A DNA stretch of 64,000 bases from positions 1,364,001 to 1,428,000 of the forward strand of contig CBDBEL010000004.1 in the NCBI GenBank assembly GCA_965204415.1, in the 5' to 3' direction. Both the position numbers and the translations under genes were made by a program. The notes below the pieces were generated by a model, which saw only the letters and a program-made list of their open reading frames with translations, was not told the DNA's origin and made no database searches. Below are positions 38,701-47,455 of this stretch, piece by piece. The DNA is from Aldehydirespirator sp965204415. GTDB lineage: Bacteria; Actinomycetota; Acidimicrobiia; Acidimicrobiales; Aldehydirespiratoraceae. Position 1 is the first letter of the stretch; each line of letters starts with the position of its first letter.

Positions 38701-41155
38701 ACGAGACACCCTGGCCGCTGCCGGTGGTTTGCAACGAATCCGCAAGCCAGATGACCCATGTGCCGGTCCGAGCCGGCGGACGGCGAGAGCCCGGAGGACT
38801 CTGATGGTGCTGGTGATCAGTTCGCTGGTCGCTGCGGCTTGCTCCGACACCCCTTCGCCTCCGGCATCCGTCGGATCCGGCGCCGGTGCCGACCCGGAAG
38901 CGGGGGTCGGATCCGACACCGGTGCCGGCGCCCGCACAGGCACCGACTCCGACGGAGGCGGCGCTCGCCCGGGCAACGGCAGCGATGGCCCGGCCGATGA
39001 GACCATCATCGAGTTGGGCAACGACGAGATCGTGCTGACGGCGGGATTGGTGCGCTTCGACGCCTGCGACGCTCTGCTGGACCATCTGCGCACCGAGGCC
39101 GCCGAGCGGGTGGGGCCGTGGGGCTTCGGCCGCGCGCCGCGCGCCTTCATCGTCGAGGAGGAACCGGCCGAGACGGCAGCGGCAGATTCCGCCGGAGACT
39201 CCACCGCCTCCCGGACGGCGCCGGTCGAGGGCCTGGACTTCTCGGGAACCAACGTCCAGGAGGCCGGCGTCGACGAGGCCGACATCATCAAGACCGACGG
39301 CCTGCGGATCTTCGTCATGTCGGCCGGGCGGTTGACGGCGGTCGATGCCGCACGCCGGCAGGTGCTCGGATCCGTTCAGCTGGCCGAAGGCCGGTGGCCG
39401 AGACTGTTCCTGGCCGGCGACAGCCTGCTGGCGATCGTGGACACCACCGACCGCGGGGCAGGCGTGCCCGGGACAGTGATCCAGCGCATCGACATTCACG
39501 ACGGGGTCCCCGAGATCGTCGAGACGCTGCGGGTCCGGGCCCACTATGTGAGTGCTCGCAGCGTCGGTGGGACGGCGAGGGTGATCCTGCGGTCGTATCC
39601 GGAGCGCGACTTCGCGTTCGTCTATCCGAGCGACAACCCCGGAAGCGAGGAGATCGCCGCGGAAGCCAACCGGTCCCGGATGCTGGAGAGCACGCTCGAG
39701 GACTGGCTGCCGGGCTACTCCGTCAGATCCTCCGGCGGCGCCGAGAGCGAAGGGCTCCTGTCGCCGTGCGATCAGGTGCATGCACCTACGGTGTTCTCCG
39801 GCTTCGGTGTGACGACAGTGCTGAGCGTGCCGGTCGCCGGTGCCATCGACCCCGACACGGCCACATCGGTGCTGGCCCCGGGCGAGGTCGTCTACGCGTC
39901 GCCGGAATCGGTGTACGTGTCCACAACCACCTGGATCGACCCCGACAACGCCGGTGTGGACTGGGAGCAGGTCCGGGCCGAGTTCCGTACGAACATCCAC
40001 CGCTTCGACATCACTGGTCCCGAGGGTGCCGTCTACGCCTCATCCGGCAGCGTGCCCGGCGAGATCCACAACCAGTTCTCGCTGTCCGAGCACGCCGGGC
40101 ACCTGCGGGTCGTCACCACCACCGGCGACCGCCGGAGCATCGAGTCAGAGAGCTGGGTGAGAGTGCTGGCCGAGTCCGGCGGCCAACTCGTCGAGGTCGG
40201 GGCGGTGGGCGATATCGGCAAGGGCGAGCGGGTGCAGTCGGTCCGATTCGCCGGAGACGTCGGCTACGTGGTCACCTTCCGCCAGATCGACCCGTTCTAC
40301 ACCATCGACCTCTCCGATCCGGCCGACCCGACCGTCCTCGGCGAGCTGAAGATCCCGGGGTTCTCCAGCTACCTGCACCCGATCGGCGACGGCCTGGTGG
40401 TCGGCGTGGGCTTCGACGCCGACGACGGCGGGCGCGTCACGGGTGCCAAGGTGTCGCTGTTCGACGTGAGCGACCTAGCCGACCCCCGGGAGGTGTCGGT
40501 GTGGACCGCGCCGAGCGGCTGGAACAATATCGGCTGGGACCATCGGGCCTTCCTGTGGTGGGCACCCGAGAGCCTTGCGGTCATCCCCGTGACCGTCGAC
40601 TACGAATGGTCGGGTGCGGTGGTGCTGGCGGTCGCCGACGGCACGATCGAAGAGGCGGGCCGCATCGCCCATCTGGAAGCCGGCGTCGCAAGCTCAGCCG
40701 ACACCTGCCGGGACCTGACCGTGGACGACGTGATCGACAGCGGCGGCCTCAATGAGGGCGAGCTTCCCGATGGCCAGGACGCCGGCGACTGGATCGCCTG
40801 GCATCTCCTCCACGACCCCGAGAGCTACCCGTGGCTGCTACTGGCCTGCGGTGCCGGCGAGACAGGCTCGAGGGCCGGACTCGAATGCGAGTTCGTCGAG
40901 CAGACCCGCGAGCAACGCGCATCCATCAGACGGCGGTTCGCCTTCGGAGCCGACGAGGACCTCTGGTCCTGCCTGCCTCCAGAAGACGAATCCGACGAAC
41001 CCCCTGCTCGACAGATCGTGCGCAGCCTCGTCATCGGCGACGCCCTCTGGACGCTCAGCCATCCGTACCACCAGTTCGGCGGCGGGGGCACCGAGGGCCT
41101 CCTTCAGATAAACGACCTGACCAGCTTGGATTTCCTGGACGACATCGTCCTCTAG
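38681..41155 (+). CDS. Secreted beta-propeller lipoprotein
   Basis: A lipoprotein of about 824 residues. ARARRTLMVLVISSLVAAAC gives a basic region, hydrophobic core and lipobox, followed by a Gly/Asp/Pro-rich linker. The extracellular part has NVQEAGVDEADIIKTDGLRIF, the signature of the beta-propeller domain known from archaeal and bacterial secreted proteins, and repeated blades (VRFAGDVGYVVTFRQIDPFY; LFDVSDLADPREVS). Start is uncertain: ATG 38681 is used; ATG 38804 has GGAGGA 5 nt upstream but would remove the basic region of the signal peptide. Function is unknown, probably binding or proteolysis-related. Confidence 0.82.
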   Translation: MTAVQSIRDTLAAAGGLQRIRKPDDPCAGPSRRTARARRTLMVLVISSLVAAACSDTPSPPASVGSGAGADPEAGVGSDTGAGARTGTDSDGGGARPGNGSDGPADETIIELGNDEIVLTAGLVRFDACDALLDHLRTEAAERVGPWGFGRAPRAFIVEEEPAETAAADSAGDSTASRTAPVEGLDFSGTNVQEAGVDEADIIKTDGLRIFVMSAGRLTAVDAARRQVLGSVQLAEGRWPRLFLAGDSLLAIVDTTDRGAGVPGTVIQRIDIHDGVPEIVETLRVRAHYVSARSVGGTARVILRSYPERDFAFVYPSDNPGSEEIAAEANRSRMLESTLEDWLPGYSVRSSGGAESEGLLSPCDQVHAPTVFSGFGVTTVLSVPVAGAIDPDTATSVLAPGEVVYASPESVYVSTTTWIDPDNAGVDWEQVRAEFRTNIHRFDITGPEGAVYASSGSVPGEIHNQFSLSEHAGHLRVVTTTGDRRSIESESWVRVLAESGGQLVEVGAVGDIGKGERVQSVRFAGDVGYVVTFRQIDPFYTIDLSDPADPTVLGELKIPGFSSYLHPIGDGLVVGVGFDADDGGRVTGAKVSLFDVSDLADPREVSVWTAPSGWNNIGWDHRAFLWWAPESLAVIPVTVDYEWSGAVVLAVADGTIEEAGRIAHLEAGVASSADTCRDLTVDDVIDSGGLNEGELPDGQDAGDWIAWHLLHDPESYPWLLLACGAGETGSRAGLECEFVEQTREQRASIRRRFAFGADEDLWSCLPPEDESDEPPARQIVRSLVIGDALWTLSHPYHQFGGGGTEGLLQINDLTSLDFLDDIVL

Positions 41156-41207
41156 AGCGGGCGATGATCGGGCGTCCGGCAGGATCAGGGTGCTCGTCCT
41201 GACCTGG

Positions 41208-41345
41208 AGGCCGAGCGGATAGGCGGCACAACTCGGCGCATACGGCGCGAGGCCGTGGCCCGAGCGGCCCGTGAGCGCAGCGAACAAGAGCGGGAATGAC
41301 ACCGCTGCGACGCGACAGGCTCTCGCCTATCCGCGTGGCCCCTTA
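41208..41345 (+). repeat. Dispersed intergenic repeat, copy 2
   Basis: The element runs from AGGCCGAGCGGATAG to about 41345, with the exact core at 41271-41290. It lies between the convergent beta-propeller and xsc genes, the same arrangement as copy 1. The 3' part (CGACAGGCTCTCGCCTATCC) matches the ends of copies 1, 3 and 4 with variation. Confidence 0.85.
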
Positions 41346-41356
41346 GACGCAGCGGG

Positions 41357-43123
41357 TCAGGTGTAGTCCTGGTACTTGTCCAGGTAGCGGACCGGGCGGC
41401 TGAGGGCGTCCTTGCGGAACGGGTCGCCGAGCTCCTTGGTGCACATGGCTTCGATGACGGTGGTGCGGCCCCCGTTCATCTGGGCGTCGATGGCCGCGGT
41501 CAGCGCAGGGCCGACGTCCTCCAGCTGGTTGATCCGCACCCCGTCGGCGCCCATGGCCCGGGCCACCTCGGACCAGTCCTCGCCGCCGTCGAGCTCGCCG
41601 GCCACGAAGCGCTGGTCGTAGAAGTCGACCTGGTTCTTCTTCTCCGCTCCCCATTGCCGGTTGTGGAACACCACCGCGGTGACCGGGATGTCGTGGCGCA
41701 CCGCGGTCATGGTCTCCACCATGCTCATGGCCCAGGCGCCGTCGCCGGCGTAGGCCACCGCGGGACGGTCGGGTGCGGCCTTCTTGGCCCCGATGGCGGT
41801 GGGCAGGGCGTAGCCGCAGTTGCCCCAGCTCATGGCGGCGAGGAACGACCGGGGCTCCTCGAAGCGCAGGTAGCTGTTGGACACCGAGTTGATGTTGCCG
41901 ATGTCGGTCGACACCATCACCCGCTCGGGCATCGCCTTCTCCAGCTCCCGCAGCACCTGGCGGGGGTGCATCCAGTCGTCGGCCTCGGCCGCGGCCTGCT
42001 TAATCATGTCCACGCTGAAGTCGTCGGTCTCCTCGGTCCAGTCGTCGAGCTCGGCCTCCCAAGCAGCCTTCTCGCCGGCCGTCTCCGCGGCCCGCTGCAC
42101 CCGGGTGGCGTCACAGGCCAGCTCCCGGCCGGCCAGCCTGGCGCCCAGCGCGGCCGCGGCCGCGCCGGCGTCGCCGCAGATGCCTACGTCGATGCGCTTG
42201 ACCAGGCCGAGCATCTTCGAGTCGGCGTCGACCTGGATCACCTTGGCCCCGGTCGGCCAGTAGTCGAGCCCGTGCTGGGGCAGGGTGCCGAACGGTCCGA
42301 GGCGGGTGCCGAGGGCCAGCACCACATCGGCTCTGGAGATGAGCCGCATGGCCGCCTTGGAGCCCTGGTACCCGAGCGGTCCGCACCACTGCGGGTGCGA
42401 CGCCGGGAACGAGTCGTTGTGGAGGTAGCTGTTCACCACCGGGCACCCGAGGCGCTCGGCCAGCGCCACCGTCTCGGCCATAGCGTCGCCCATCACCACC
42501 CCGCCGCCAGAGATCATCACCGGGAACGACGCCGAGGCCAGCAGCTCGGCGGCCTGGTCGAGGGTCCGGTCGCCGCCGGGGCCGCGGTCGAGGCGCTGGG
42601 GCTCGGGGATCTCGACGTCGATGTCGCCGTAGAAGCGGTCGCGGGGGATGTTGAGCTGGGTGGGGCCCATCTCCGACAGGGCCCGGTCGAAGCAGCGGGC
42701 GGTGAGCTCGGCCATGCGGTGCTCGTTGTTGACATGGCCCTGGTACTTGGTGAACTCCTCGAACATGGGCAGCTGGTTGGCCTCCTGGAAGCCGCCGAGG
42801 CCCATGCCCATCGTCCCGGCCTCGGGGGTGACGACCACCACCGGGCTGTGAGCCCAGAAAGCGGCCGCCACGGCGGTCACGCAGTTCGAGATGCCGGGCC
42901 CGTTCTGGCCGATCACCACGCCGTGGCGGCCCGACACCCGGCTGAACCCGTCGGCCATGTGGGCCCCGCCCTGCTCGTGGACCACCGGCACCAGCTCGAT
43001 CCCGGCCGGCTCGAAGATGTCCATGGCGTCCATGAAGGCGCTGCCCATGATGCCGAAGATGGTGTCCACGCCGTGGGCGACCATCGTCTCCACGAACGCC
43101 TCGCTGGGAGTCATGCGAGTCAT
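41357..43123 (-). CDS. xsc: Sulfoacetaldehyde acetyltransferase
   Basis: A 588-residue thiamine-diphosphate enzyme that converts sulfoacetaldehyde and phosphate to acetyl phosphate and sulfite, the key step in use of taurine, isethionate and other C2 sulfonates. The Xsc-specific start MTPSEAFVETMVAHGVDTIFG, VVHEQGGAHMADGFSRVSGR (catalytic Glu), GMGLGGFQEANQLPMF, and the C-terminal KDALSRPVRYLDKYQDY are diagnostic. The ThDP motif is GDGAWAMSMVET ... N. ATG 43123 is chosen because GGAGG lies 8 nt before it. No pta, taurine aminotransferase or sulfonate transporter gene is adjacent. Confidence 0.9.
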   Translation of the reverse strand: MTRMTPSEAFVETMVAHGVDTIFGIMGSAFMDAMDIFEPAGIELVPVVHEQGGAHMADGFSRVSGRHGVVIGQNGPGISNCVTAVAAAFWAHSPVVVVTPEAGTMGMGLGGFQEANQLPMFEEFTKYQGHVNNEHRMAELTARCFDRALSEMGPTQLNIPRDRFYGDIDVEIPEPQRLDRGPGGDRTLDQAAELLASASFPVMISGGGVVMGDAMAETVALAERLGCPVVNSYLHNDSFPASHPQWCGPLGYQGSKAAMRLISRADVVLALGTRLGPFGTLPQHGLDYWPTGAKVIQVDADSKMLGLVKRIDVGICGDAGAAAAALGARLAGRELACDATRVQRAAETAGEKAAWEAELDDWTEETDDFSVDMIKQAAAEADDWMHPRQVLRELEKAMPERVMVSTDIGNINSVSNSYLRFEEPRSFLAAMSWGNCGYALPTAIGAKKAAPDRPAVAYAGDGAWAMSMVETMTAVRHDIPVTAVVFHNRQWGAEKKNQVDFYDQRFVAGELDGGEDWSEVARAMGADGVRINQLEDVGPALTAAIDAQMNGGRTTVIEAMCTKELGDPFRKDALSRPVRYLDKYQDYT

Positions 43124-43209
43124 GTCTGCAACCTCCATCAGCCGGCTCGCCCCCTCACGGGCGGCACGCGGATGTTAGAGCCTATAACTGATCCTCTAGA
43201 CCCCGCCAT

Positions 43210-43225
43210 GTCCAGCTTCCTGGAC
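43210..43225 (-). terminator. Hairpin after the cytochrome c gene
   Basis: GTCCAG (43210-43215), CTTC loop, CTGGAC (43220-43225): a perfect 6-bp stem, 16 bp beyond the end of the copA-cytochrome unit and before the xsc promoter region. No T-run. Confidence 0.4.
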
Positions 43226-43241
43226 CCAGGCGTGAGCACTT

Positions 43242-43724
43242 CTAGCGCTGCGCCTGTGCAGCCTGAATTTCTGAGGGCCAATGACTCTTGATGTAGGCGA
43301 GAACGGCCCAGATGTCCGCGTCGTCGAGTTCATCGGCGAAACCACGCATGTCGCTCTTGTAGCCCTCCCCGGCGACGGCCTCGGTTCCCCGTTTGGTCAC
43401 TTCGAACAGCTGGACGTCGCTGTGATGCCAAGTGTGTCCGGTCTCGTCGTGGGGAGGGGCGGGAAGGGTGCCGTCGGCCTTTCTCTGCCTCCAGTTCGGC
43501 TGTCCTTCCAGGTTCACACCGTGGCATGAGGCGCAGGACTCCGCGTAGACCACCGATCCCCGGGCGACAAGCTCGGGATCCGAAGCGTCGGCTCTGCCAG
43601 AGTAGGGTCGCTCCCCGGTCCCGCCCGAGAGGACGGAACAGGCCGCAACCAGACCGGCCACGGCCACGAACAGCACGATGACGGTGGAGGTCGGGACGCG
43701 TCGCTCGCGCCTCCTCCCGGTCAC
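43242..43724 (-). CDS. c-type cytochrome lipoprotein
   Basis: A 160-residue exported cytochrome. A basic start and hydrophobic segment end in AGLVAACS, a lipobox with Cys29. The single haem site is CASCHG, and MRGFADELDDADIWAVLAYIKSHWP supplies the probable axial Met and the C-terminal helix of class I cytochromes. The ATG overlaps the stop of the P-type ATPase gene by 4 nt, so the two are cotranslated. It may deliver electrons to an oxidase or help copper-linked respiration; the partner is not in the window. Confidence 0.88.
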   Translation of the reverse strand: MTGRRRERRVPTSTVIVLFVAVAGLVAACSVLSGGTGERPYSGRADASDPELVARGSVVYAESCASCHGVNLEGQPNWRQRKADGTLPAPPHDETGHTWHHSDVQLFEVTKRGTEAVAGEGYKSDMRGFADELDDADIWAVLAYIKSHWPSEIQAAQAQR

Positions 43725-45925
43725 AAGCGATTCGAGCGGAAGCGGCGCAGGCGCAGGCTGTTGGACACCACGAACAGCGACGACGCCCCCATGGCGGCCG
43801 CGGCGGCCATCGGGCTCAGCACGCCGGTCGCAGCCAGTGGGATGGCGGCCACGTTGTAGGCGAAGGCCCAGAACAGGTTCACCTTGATCGTGCCCAGGGT
43901 GCGGCGCGACAGGGCGATGGCGTCAGGCACCGCCCGCAGGTCGCCGCCCACGATGGTCAGATCGGAGGCCTCCACGGCCACGTCGGCGCCGGTCCCGACC
44001 GCGATCCCCAGGTCGGCCTGGGCCAGCGCGGGGGCGTCGTTGATGCCGTCGCCCACCACCGCCACCCGCTTGCCGGCCTCCTGCAGCCGGACCACCGCGG
44101 CAGCCTTGTCGCCGGGCAGCACCTCGGCGGTCACGTCGTCCACTTCTATGGCGTCGCCGACGGTGCGGGCCGTCCGGCGGTTGTCGCCGGTGATCAACGA
44201 CACCTCCAGGCCCATGGCCCGCATCTGCTGAACCGCCTCACGGGAGGTGGGCTTGACCGTGTCGGCCAGCGCGATGGCCGCCTCGGCGGCCGCTCCCCGG
44301 CCGACCAGCACCGCGGTGTGGCCAGTCGCCTCGGCTCTGGCCATGGCCAACTCGATCTCGTCGGGAATCTCCTCGAACAGCGGTCGCCGTCCGACCCGGA
44401 CCTCGGCGCCGTCCACCCGGCCGACGACACCCACACCGGGCTGGTTCCGGAAGTCGGTGATGGTGCGAGCCGACGGCCAGCGCCGGGCGATGGCGGCACC
44501 GACCGGGTGCTCGGACCTCGACTCCAGCGCGCCCGCGAGCAGTCCCATGACGGTGGCGTCCATGTGGGGCTGCGCCACAGTGGCGTCCGCCTCGAAACGG
44601 CCCTCGGCAACCGCGCCGGTCTTGTCGAGCACCACCGCATCGACCACCTCGAGGCGGCCCTCGGTGACCGTGCCGGTCTTGTCCAGCATCACCGCGTCGA
44701 CCAGGCGGGTGTCCTCGAGCACTTCGGCGCCCTTGATGATCACGCCGAGCTGCGCTCCCCTGCCGGTGCCGACCATCACCGCCAGGGGAGTGGCCAGGCC
44801 CAGCGCGCACGGGCACGAGATGATGAGGACGGCCACCGCCGCGGTGAACGCGTCCGAAGCGGCTGAGCCCACCAGGAACCAGACGCCCAGCGTGACCGCA
44901 GCAAGGACGATCACGACCGGCACGAACACAGACGCCACCCTGTCCGCCAGGCGCTGGACGGCGGCCCGGCCCCCCTGAGCCTCATCGACCAGGCGCACGA
45001 TCTGGGCCAGGGCGGTGTCGGTGCCCACCCTGGTGGCCTCCACCTCCAGGGTGCCGTTGGCGTTGACGGTGGCGCCGATGACCTCGTCGCCGGGCGCCAC
45101 CTCCACCGGGACGGGCTCGCCGGTCACCATCGACATGTCCACCGCCGATGCGCCGCTCACCACGGTGCCGTCGGTGGCGATCCGTTCGCCGGGCCTCACG
45201 ATGAACCGCATGCCCACGGCCAACTCGTCGACCGGGATCTCCGTCCCGTCGGCCAGGCGGGCGGTGGCCGAGCCCAGCCGGGCCAGGGCCCGTACGGCGT
45301 CACCCGAGCGGCGGGTGGCCCGGGCCTCCAGCCACTTGCCCAGCACCACGAGAGCGACGATCACCGTTCCCGTCTCGAAGTAGACGTGGCCGTCGTCGAC
45401 GCCGGCCAGCAGCACCACCGTCGACCAGAGCCAGGCCGCGACGGTGCCCATCGACACCAGAGTGTCCATGGTGGCGGCCCGGTGGCGCAGGTTGCGAACC
45501 GCGGCCCGGTGGAACGACCATCCCGAGCCGAACACCACCACCGCGGAGGCCGCCAGGGCGGCCCAGCGCCAGCCGTCGAAGCGCAGCGGCGGCACCATCG
45601 ACACGGCCACGACCGGCAGCCCGGCCACGGCCGCGGCGATCAGCCGGCCGCGCAGACCAGCGATGCGACGCCGTTCGGCCTCGCCGTCGTCGTCGGCGTC
45701 CACCGGGGCCGAGTACCCGGCACTCTCGACGACAAGACGGAGGTCGGCGTCGTCGATGGTGCCGTCGTGCAGGACCGTGGCCCGGCTCGAGGCGAAGTTG
45801 ACGCGGGCGTCGAGCACGCCGTCAGCGTCATCGAGCGCGGTCTGCACTCGGGCGGCGCAAGCGCCGCAGGTCATGCCCTCAACCCGGATGTCGGTCCGGA
45901 CCTTCAGCGACGACCCGGCTCCCAT
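43721..45925 (-). CDS. copA: Copper-type P1B ATPase with a duplicated DKTG phosphorylation site
   Basis: A 734-residue heavy-metal pump. The N-terminal HMA domain has GMTCGACAARVQ; the membrane metal site is SCPCALGLATP, and the last helices carry AYN and MGASS, the Cu(I) pattern. VTGEPVPVE, SEHPVG, ITGDNRRTA and GDGINDAPAL are intact. The phosphorylation motif DKTGTVTEG (D415) is followed 19 residues later by a second DKTGAVAEG (D434) within a 57-bp tandem duplication (44591-44704). ATP-driven export of Cu(I), or supply to a cuproenzyme, is expected. The extra copy sits in the P-domain loop. Confidence 0.94.
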   Translation of the reverse strand: MGAGSSLKVRTDIRVEGMTCGACAARVQTALDDADGVLDARVNFASSRATVLHDGTIDDADLRLVVESAGYSAPVDADDDGEAERRRIAGLRGRLIAAAVAGLPVVAVSMVPPLRFDGWRWAALAASAVVVFGSGWSFHRAAVRNLRHRAATMDTLVSMGTVAAWLWSTVVLLAGVDDGHVYFETGTVIVALVVLGKWLEARATRRSGDAVRALARLGSATARLADGTEIPVDELAVGMRFIVRPGERIATDGTVVSGASAVDMSMVTGEPVPVEVAPGDEVIGATVNANGTLEVEATRVGTDTALAQIVRLVDEAQGGRAAVQRLADRVASVFVPVVIVLAAVTLGVWFLVGSAASDAFTAAVAVLIISCPCALGLATPLAVMVGTGRGAQLGVIIKGAEVLEDTRLVDAVMLDKTGTVTEGRLEVVDAVVLDKTGAVAEGRFEADATVAQPHMDATVMGLLAGALESRSEHPVGAAIARRWPSARTITDFRNQPGVGVVGRVDGAEVRVGRRPLFEEIPDEIELAMARAEATGHTAVLVGRGAAAEAAIALADTVKPTSREAVQQMRAMGLEVSLITGDNRRTARTVGDAIEVDDVTAEVLPGDKAAAVVRLQEAGKRVAVVGDGINDAPALAQADLGIAVGTGADVAVEASDLTIVGGDLRAVPDAIALSRRTLGTIKVNLFWAFAYNVAAIPLAATGVLSPMAAAAAMGASSLFVVSNSLRLRRFRSNRL

Positions 45926-45982
45926 GCCCCCAATGCTACGCCTGCGAACCCGGCGCTATTCCCGGGCCAGTTAGTCTCCGCC

Positions 45983-46012
45983 GGACTCGCGCACCTATCC
46001 GCTCGGCCTCTT
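45983..46012 (-). repeat. Fragment of the dispersed intergenic repeat
   Basis: GCACCTATCCGCTCGGCCTC at about 45990 is the reverse complement of the element's GAGGCCGAGCGGATAGGTGC end. The rest of the element is absent. It lies in the 120-bp gap between copA and the aminotransferase. Confidence 0.55.
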
Positions 46013-46045
46013 GGGGAGTGGGCCGGCATGGGGCAGACTTGCGGG

Positions 46046-47167
46046 ATGCCCTCTGATAAGACCGAGCCCGCAGCGTCTGTGGGGCGGGTGCGCCCCGCAG
46101 TGGACGCCCTGCCCGCGTACAAGCCCGGCAAGGCCGCCGAGCAGGCCGAGCGGGAGCACGACATCGCCGAGGCCATCAAGCTGGCCTCCAACGAGAACCC
46201 GTACCCTCCCCCGGCCGCAGTGGTCGAGGCGGTGGCCGCGGCCTGCCGGGGTGCCAACATCTACTGCGACCATCGGGCCACCGCGGTGCGCGAGGCGCTG
46301 GCCGACCGGCTGGGGCTGGCCGTCGAGCAGGTCACGGTGGGCGCGGGCTCGGTGGCGCTGCTGTACCAGCTGGCCACCGCCTACCTCGACCCCGGCGACG
46401 AGGCGGTCACCCCCTGGATCTCCTTCGAGGCCTACCCGATCTCGGTGCAGACCATGGGCGGGACCCTGGTAAGGGTGCCCCTGACCGCCGGCCACTCCTT
46501 CGACCTCGACGCGGTGGCCGCGGCCGTCAGCGAGCGCACCAAGCTCGTGCTGCTGGCCACCCCCAACAACCCCACCGGCACCGCGGTGTCCACCGCCGCG
46601 GTGGCGAGGCTGGTGGAGGCTGTCCCCGACGATGTGGTGGTGCTGGTGGACGAGGCCTACCGGGAGTTCGCCGACCCCGCCTTGGGCAACCCGCTGGCCG
46701 ATCTGCTGCCCCGCTTCGACAACGTGGCCGTGGCCCGCACCTTCTCCAAGGCCTACGGGCTGGCCAGCCTGCGAGTGGGCTACGTGATGGCCCACCCCGA
46801 GGTGGTGTCGGCCATCGACAAGTGCCTGATCCCGTTCAACGTGAGCGGCTTGGCTCAGGCCGCCGCGCTGGCCGCTCTCAGCGACGATGCGGCCGCCGAG
46901 GCGCAGGCCAACATCGACGCGATCCGCGCCGAGCGGTCCCGGGTGGCCGCCGCCCTGGCCGCAGACGGATGGGATATTCCCGACGCCCAGGCCAACTTCG
47001 TGTGGATGCACCTGGGCGAGCGCACCGACGACGTGTGCATCGCCCTGGAGCGGCGAGGAGTGGTGGTCCGCCCGTTCTCAGGGATCGGCATCCGGGTCAC
47101 CATCGGCACGCCCGCCCAGAACGACCGTTTCCTGTCCACCCTGGCCGAGGTCGCCCACCCGGCCTGA
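46046..47167 (+). CDS. Histidinol-phosphate / aromatic aminotransferase, HisC family
   Basis: A 373-residue class I/II PLP aminotransferase. LASNENPYPPPAAVVEAV at the start, ATPNNPTGT, the PLP-ring Asp in VLVDEAYREF, TFSKAYGLASLRVGY with the Schiff-base Lys and GIRVTIGTPAQNDRFL at the end fit HisC and the actinobacterial aromatic aminotransferase Pat. It stands alone, outside any histidine operon, which favours Pat or a second HisC. ATG 46046 is chosen as it begins the family-like N-terminus; the open frame upstream is antisense to copA. Confidence 0.93.
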   Translation: MPSDKTEPAASVGRVRPAVDALPAYKPGKAAEQAEREHDIAEAIKLASNENPYPPPAAVVEAVAAACRGANIYCDHRATAVREALADRLGLAVEQVTVGAGSVALLYQLATAYLDPGDEAVTPWISFEAYPISVQTMGGTLVRVPLTAGHSFDLDAVAAAVSERTKLVLLATPNNPTGTAVSTAAVARLVEAVPDDVVVLVDEAYREFADPALGNPLADLLPRFDNVAVARTFSKAYGLASLRVGYVMAHPEVVSAIDKCLIPFNVSGLAQAAALAALSDDAAAEAQANIDAIRAERSRVAAALAADGWDIPDAQANFVWMHLGERTDDVCIALERRGVVVRPFSGIGIRVTIGTPAQNDRFLSTLAEVAHPA

Positions 47168-47186
47168 GCCCGCGTCGGGGACCGGG

Positions 47187-47435
47187 TCAGCCGCCGGCGG
47201 TCTGGGGGACGAAGTAGACTTGGGTGCCGTCGGCGAGCGGCTCGTACTCGGGGTGGGCGATGAGCAGGCCGTCGATCACGACCGAGACACCGGCCCGCAA
47301 GGCGTCGCCCAGGCCCGGGTAGCGCCGGTCGAGGTCGTCGATGAGAGCGCCGACGGTGACTCCGTCGGCCTCCACCTCGGCGATCCCCCCGGTGGGGGCC
47401 CGGAGGTTTGAGCTCAGATGGACTTTGACCGTCAC
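47187..47435 (-). CDS. MoaD/ThiS-like sulfur-carrier protein
   Basis: An 82-residue ubiquitin-like protein. VKVHLSSNLRAPTGG, VGALIDDLDRRYPGLGDAL and VVIDGLLIAHPEYEPLADG are typical, and the chain ends TAGG, giving the Gly-Gly tail that carries thiocarboxylate. It lies 20 bp downstream of a molybdenum hydroxylase large subunit, so a role in molybdopterin synthesis is likely. Confidence 0.9.
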   Translation of the reverse strand: MTVKVHLSSNLRAPTGGIAEVEADGVTVGALIDDLDRRYPGLGDALRAGVSVVIDGLLIAHPEYEPLADGTQVYFVPQTAGG

Positions 47436-47455
47436 CGACCCCTCCTGCGGGTCAG

